Assembly: GCA_002352945.1 (NCBI GenBank)
Contig: DDHL01000032.1
Location: 1 to 5,157, forward strand
Length of the DNA stretch: 5,157 nt
Direction of reading: 5' to 3'
Origin: Campylobacteraceae bacterium UBA1877
Lineage (GTDB): Bacteria; Campylobacterota; Campylobacteria; Campylobacterales; Campylobacteraceae
Part shown: in pieces, positions 4,880 to 5,157 of the stretch
Numbering within the stretch: position 1 is the stretch's first letter
Layout of the letters: every line of letters begins with the position of its first letter
Notes under the pieces: model-generated
Seen by the model: the letters and a program-made list of their open reading frames with translations, nothing else
What the model was told of the DNA's origin: nothing
Databases searched by the model: none
Position numbers and translations under genes: made by a program

Positions 4880-5157
4880 ATGGAAAAAGATAATATTATT
4901 GAAATTAAAAATCTTAACAAATGGTATGGGGATTTTCATGTCCTAAAAGATATTAACTTGAATGTTAAAAGGGGTGAAATTATCGTTGTGTGCGGTCCAT
5001 CGGGCTCTGGAAAATCGACTCTTATTCGCTGCATAAACCGGCTTGAAGAGTTTCAAGAGGGTTCAATAGTAGTTGATGGAATCGAATTGACTCACGATAT
5101 TAAAAAGATTAAAGCGGTTCGTGAAGAGGTTGCAATGGTTTTCCAGCACTTTAACCT
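4880..5157 (+). CDS. aapP: General L-amino-acid ABC transporter, ATPase AapP (3' end cut by window)
   Basis: This is the ATP-hydrolysing subunit that binds the inner face of AapQ-AapM and powers uptake. Only the first 92 codons are present; the window ends mid-codon. The protein begins MEKDNIIEIKNLNKWYGDFH; Y16 is the probable A-loop aromatic that stacks on adenine. Walker A, GPSGSGKST, is at 39-47, followed by LIRCINRLEE, and the Q-loop glutamine is Q89 in MVFQHFN. These match AapP/GlnQ/HisP-type polar amino-acid ATPases closely. The signature LSGGQ, Walker B and H-loop lie beyond the window, so integrity cannot be confirmed. AGGA (4869-4872), overlapping the aapM stop codon, stands seven bases before the ATG. 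Confidence 0.93.
   Translation, partial: MEKDNIIEIKNLNKWYGDFHVLKDINLNVKRGEIIVVCGPSGSGKSTLIRCINRLEEFQEGSIVVDGIELTHDIKKIKAVREEVAMVFQHFN

Overview
The window is AT-rich DNA that looks like Campylobacterota (epsilonproteobacteria, for example the Sulfurimonas, Sulfurospirillum or Arcobacter groups). The grounds are base composition, tight gene packing, AGGAG-type ribosome binding sites and an RsmD with the phylum-style 'TRSTKS...SFF' stretch. The genus cannot be fixed from this piece.

Layout. Positions 1-291 hold no convincing gene. They are very AT-rich and carry three copies of a short perfect or near-perfect palindrome, TTTACATGTAAA, about 58-60 bp apart. A minus-strand pair follows: a 122-residue protein of unknown function (857-1225) whose last 11 nt overlap the start of rsmD (292-867), the 16S rRNA guanine-N2 methyltransferase. 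A fourth copy of the palindrome lies inside the rsmD coding sequence, at codons 5-9. A divergent intergenic region (1226-1537) carries a good extended -10 promoter for the leftward pair. It also has a weaker promoter and several repeated short motifs in front of the rightward operon.

The rightward operon fills the rest of the window and is a general L-amino-acid ABC importer of the AapJQMP/BztABCD (PAAT) type. It encodes a periplasmic binding protein (aapJ), two membrane permeases (aapQ and aapM) and the ATPase (aapP, cut off by the window end after 92 codons). The binding protein captures amino acids in the periplasm. The AapQ-AapM heterodimer forms the channel, and AapP drives transport by ATP hydrolysis. 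A perfect 9-bp hairpin sits between aapJ and aapQ, which fits the usual need for much more binding protein than membrane components. The permease genes are separated by 1 bp and aapM-aapP by 9 bp.

Most of the window is ordinary housekeeping and transport. I see no new multi-gene system. The points most worth following are the over-represented TTTACATGTAAA palindrome, including its use as coding sequence in rsmD, and the repeated TTGTNAC motifs in the aapJ control region.
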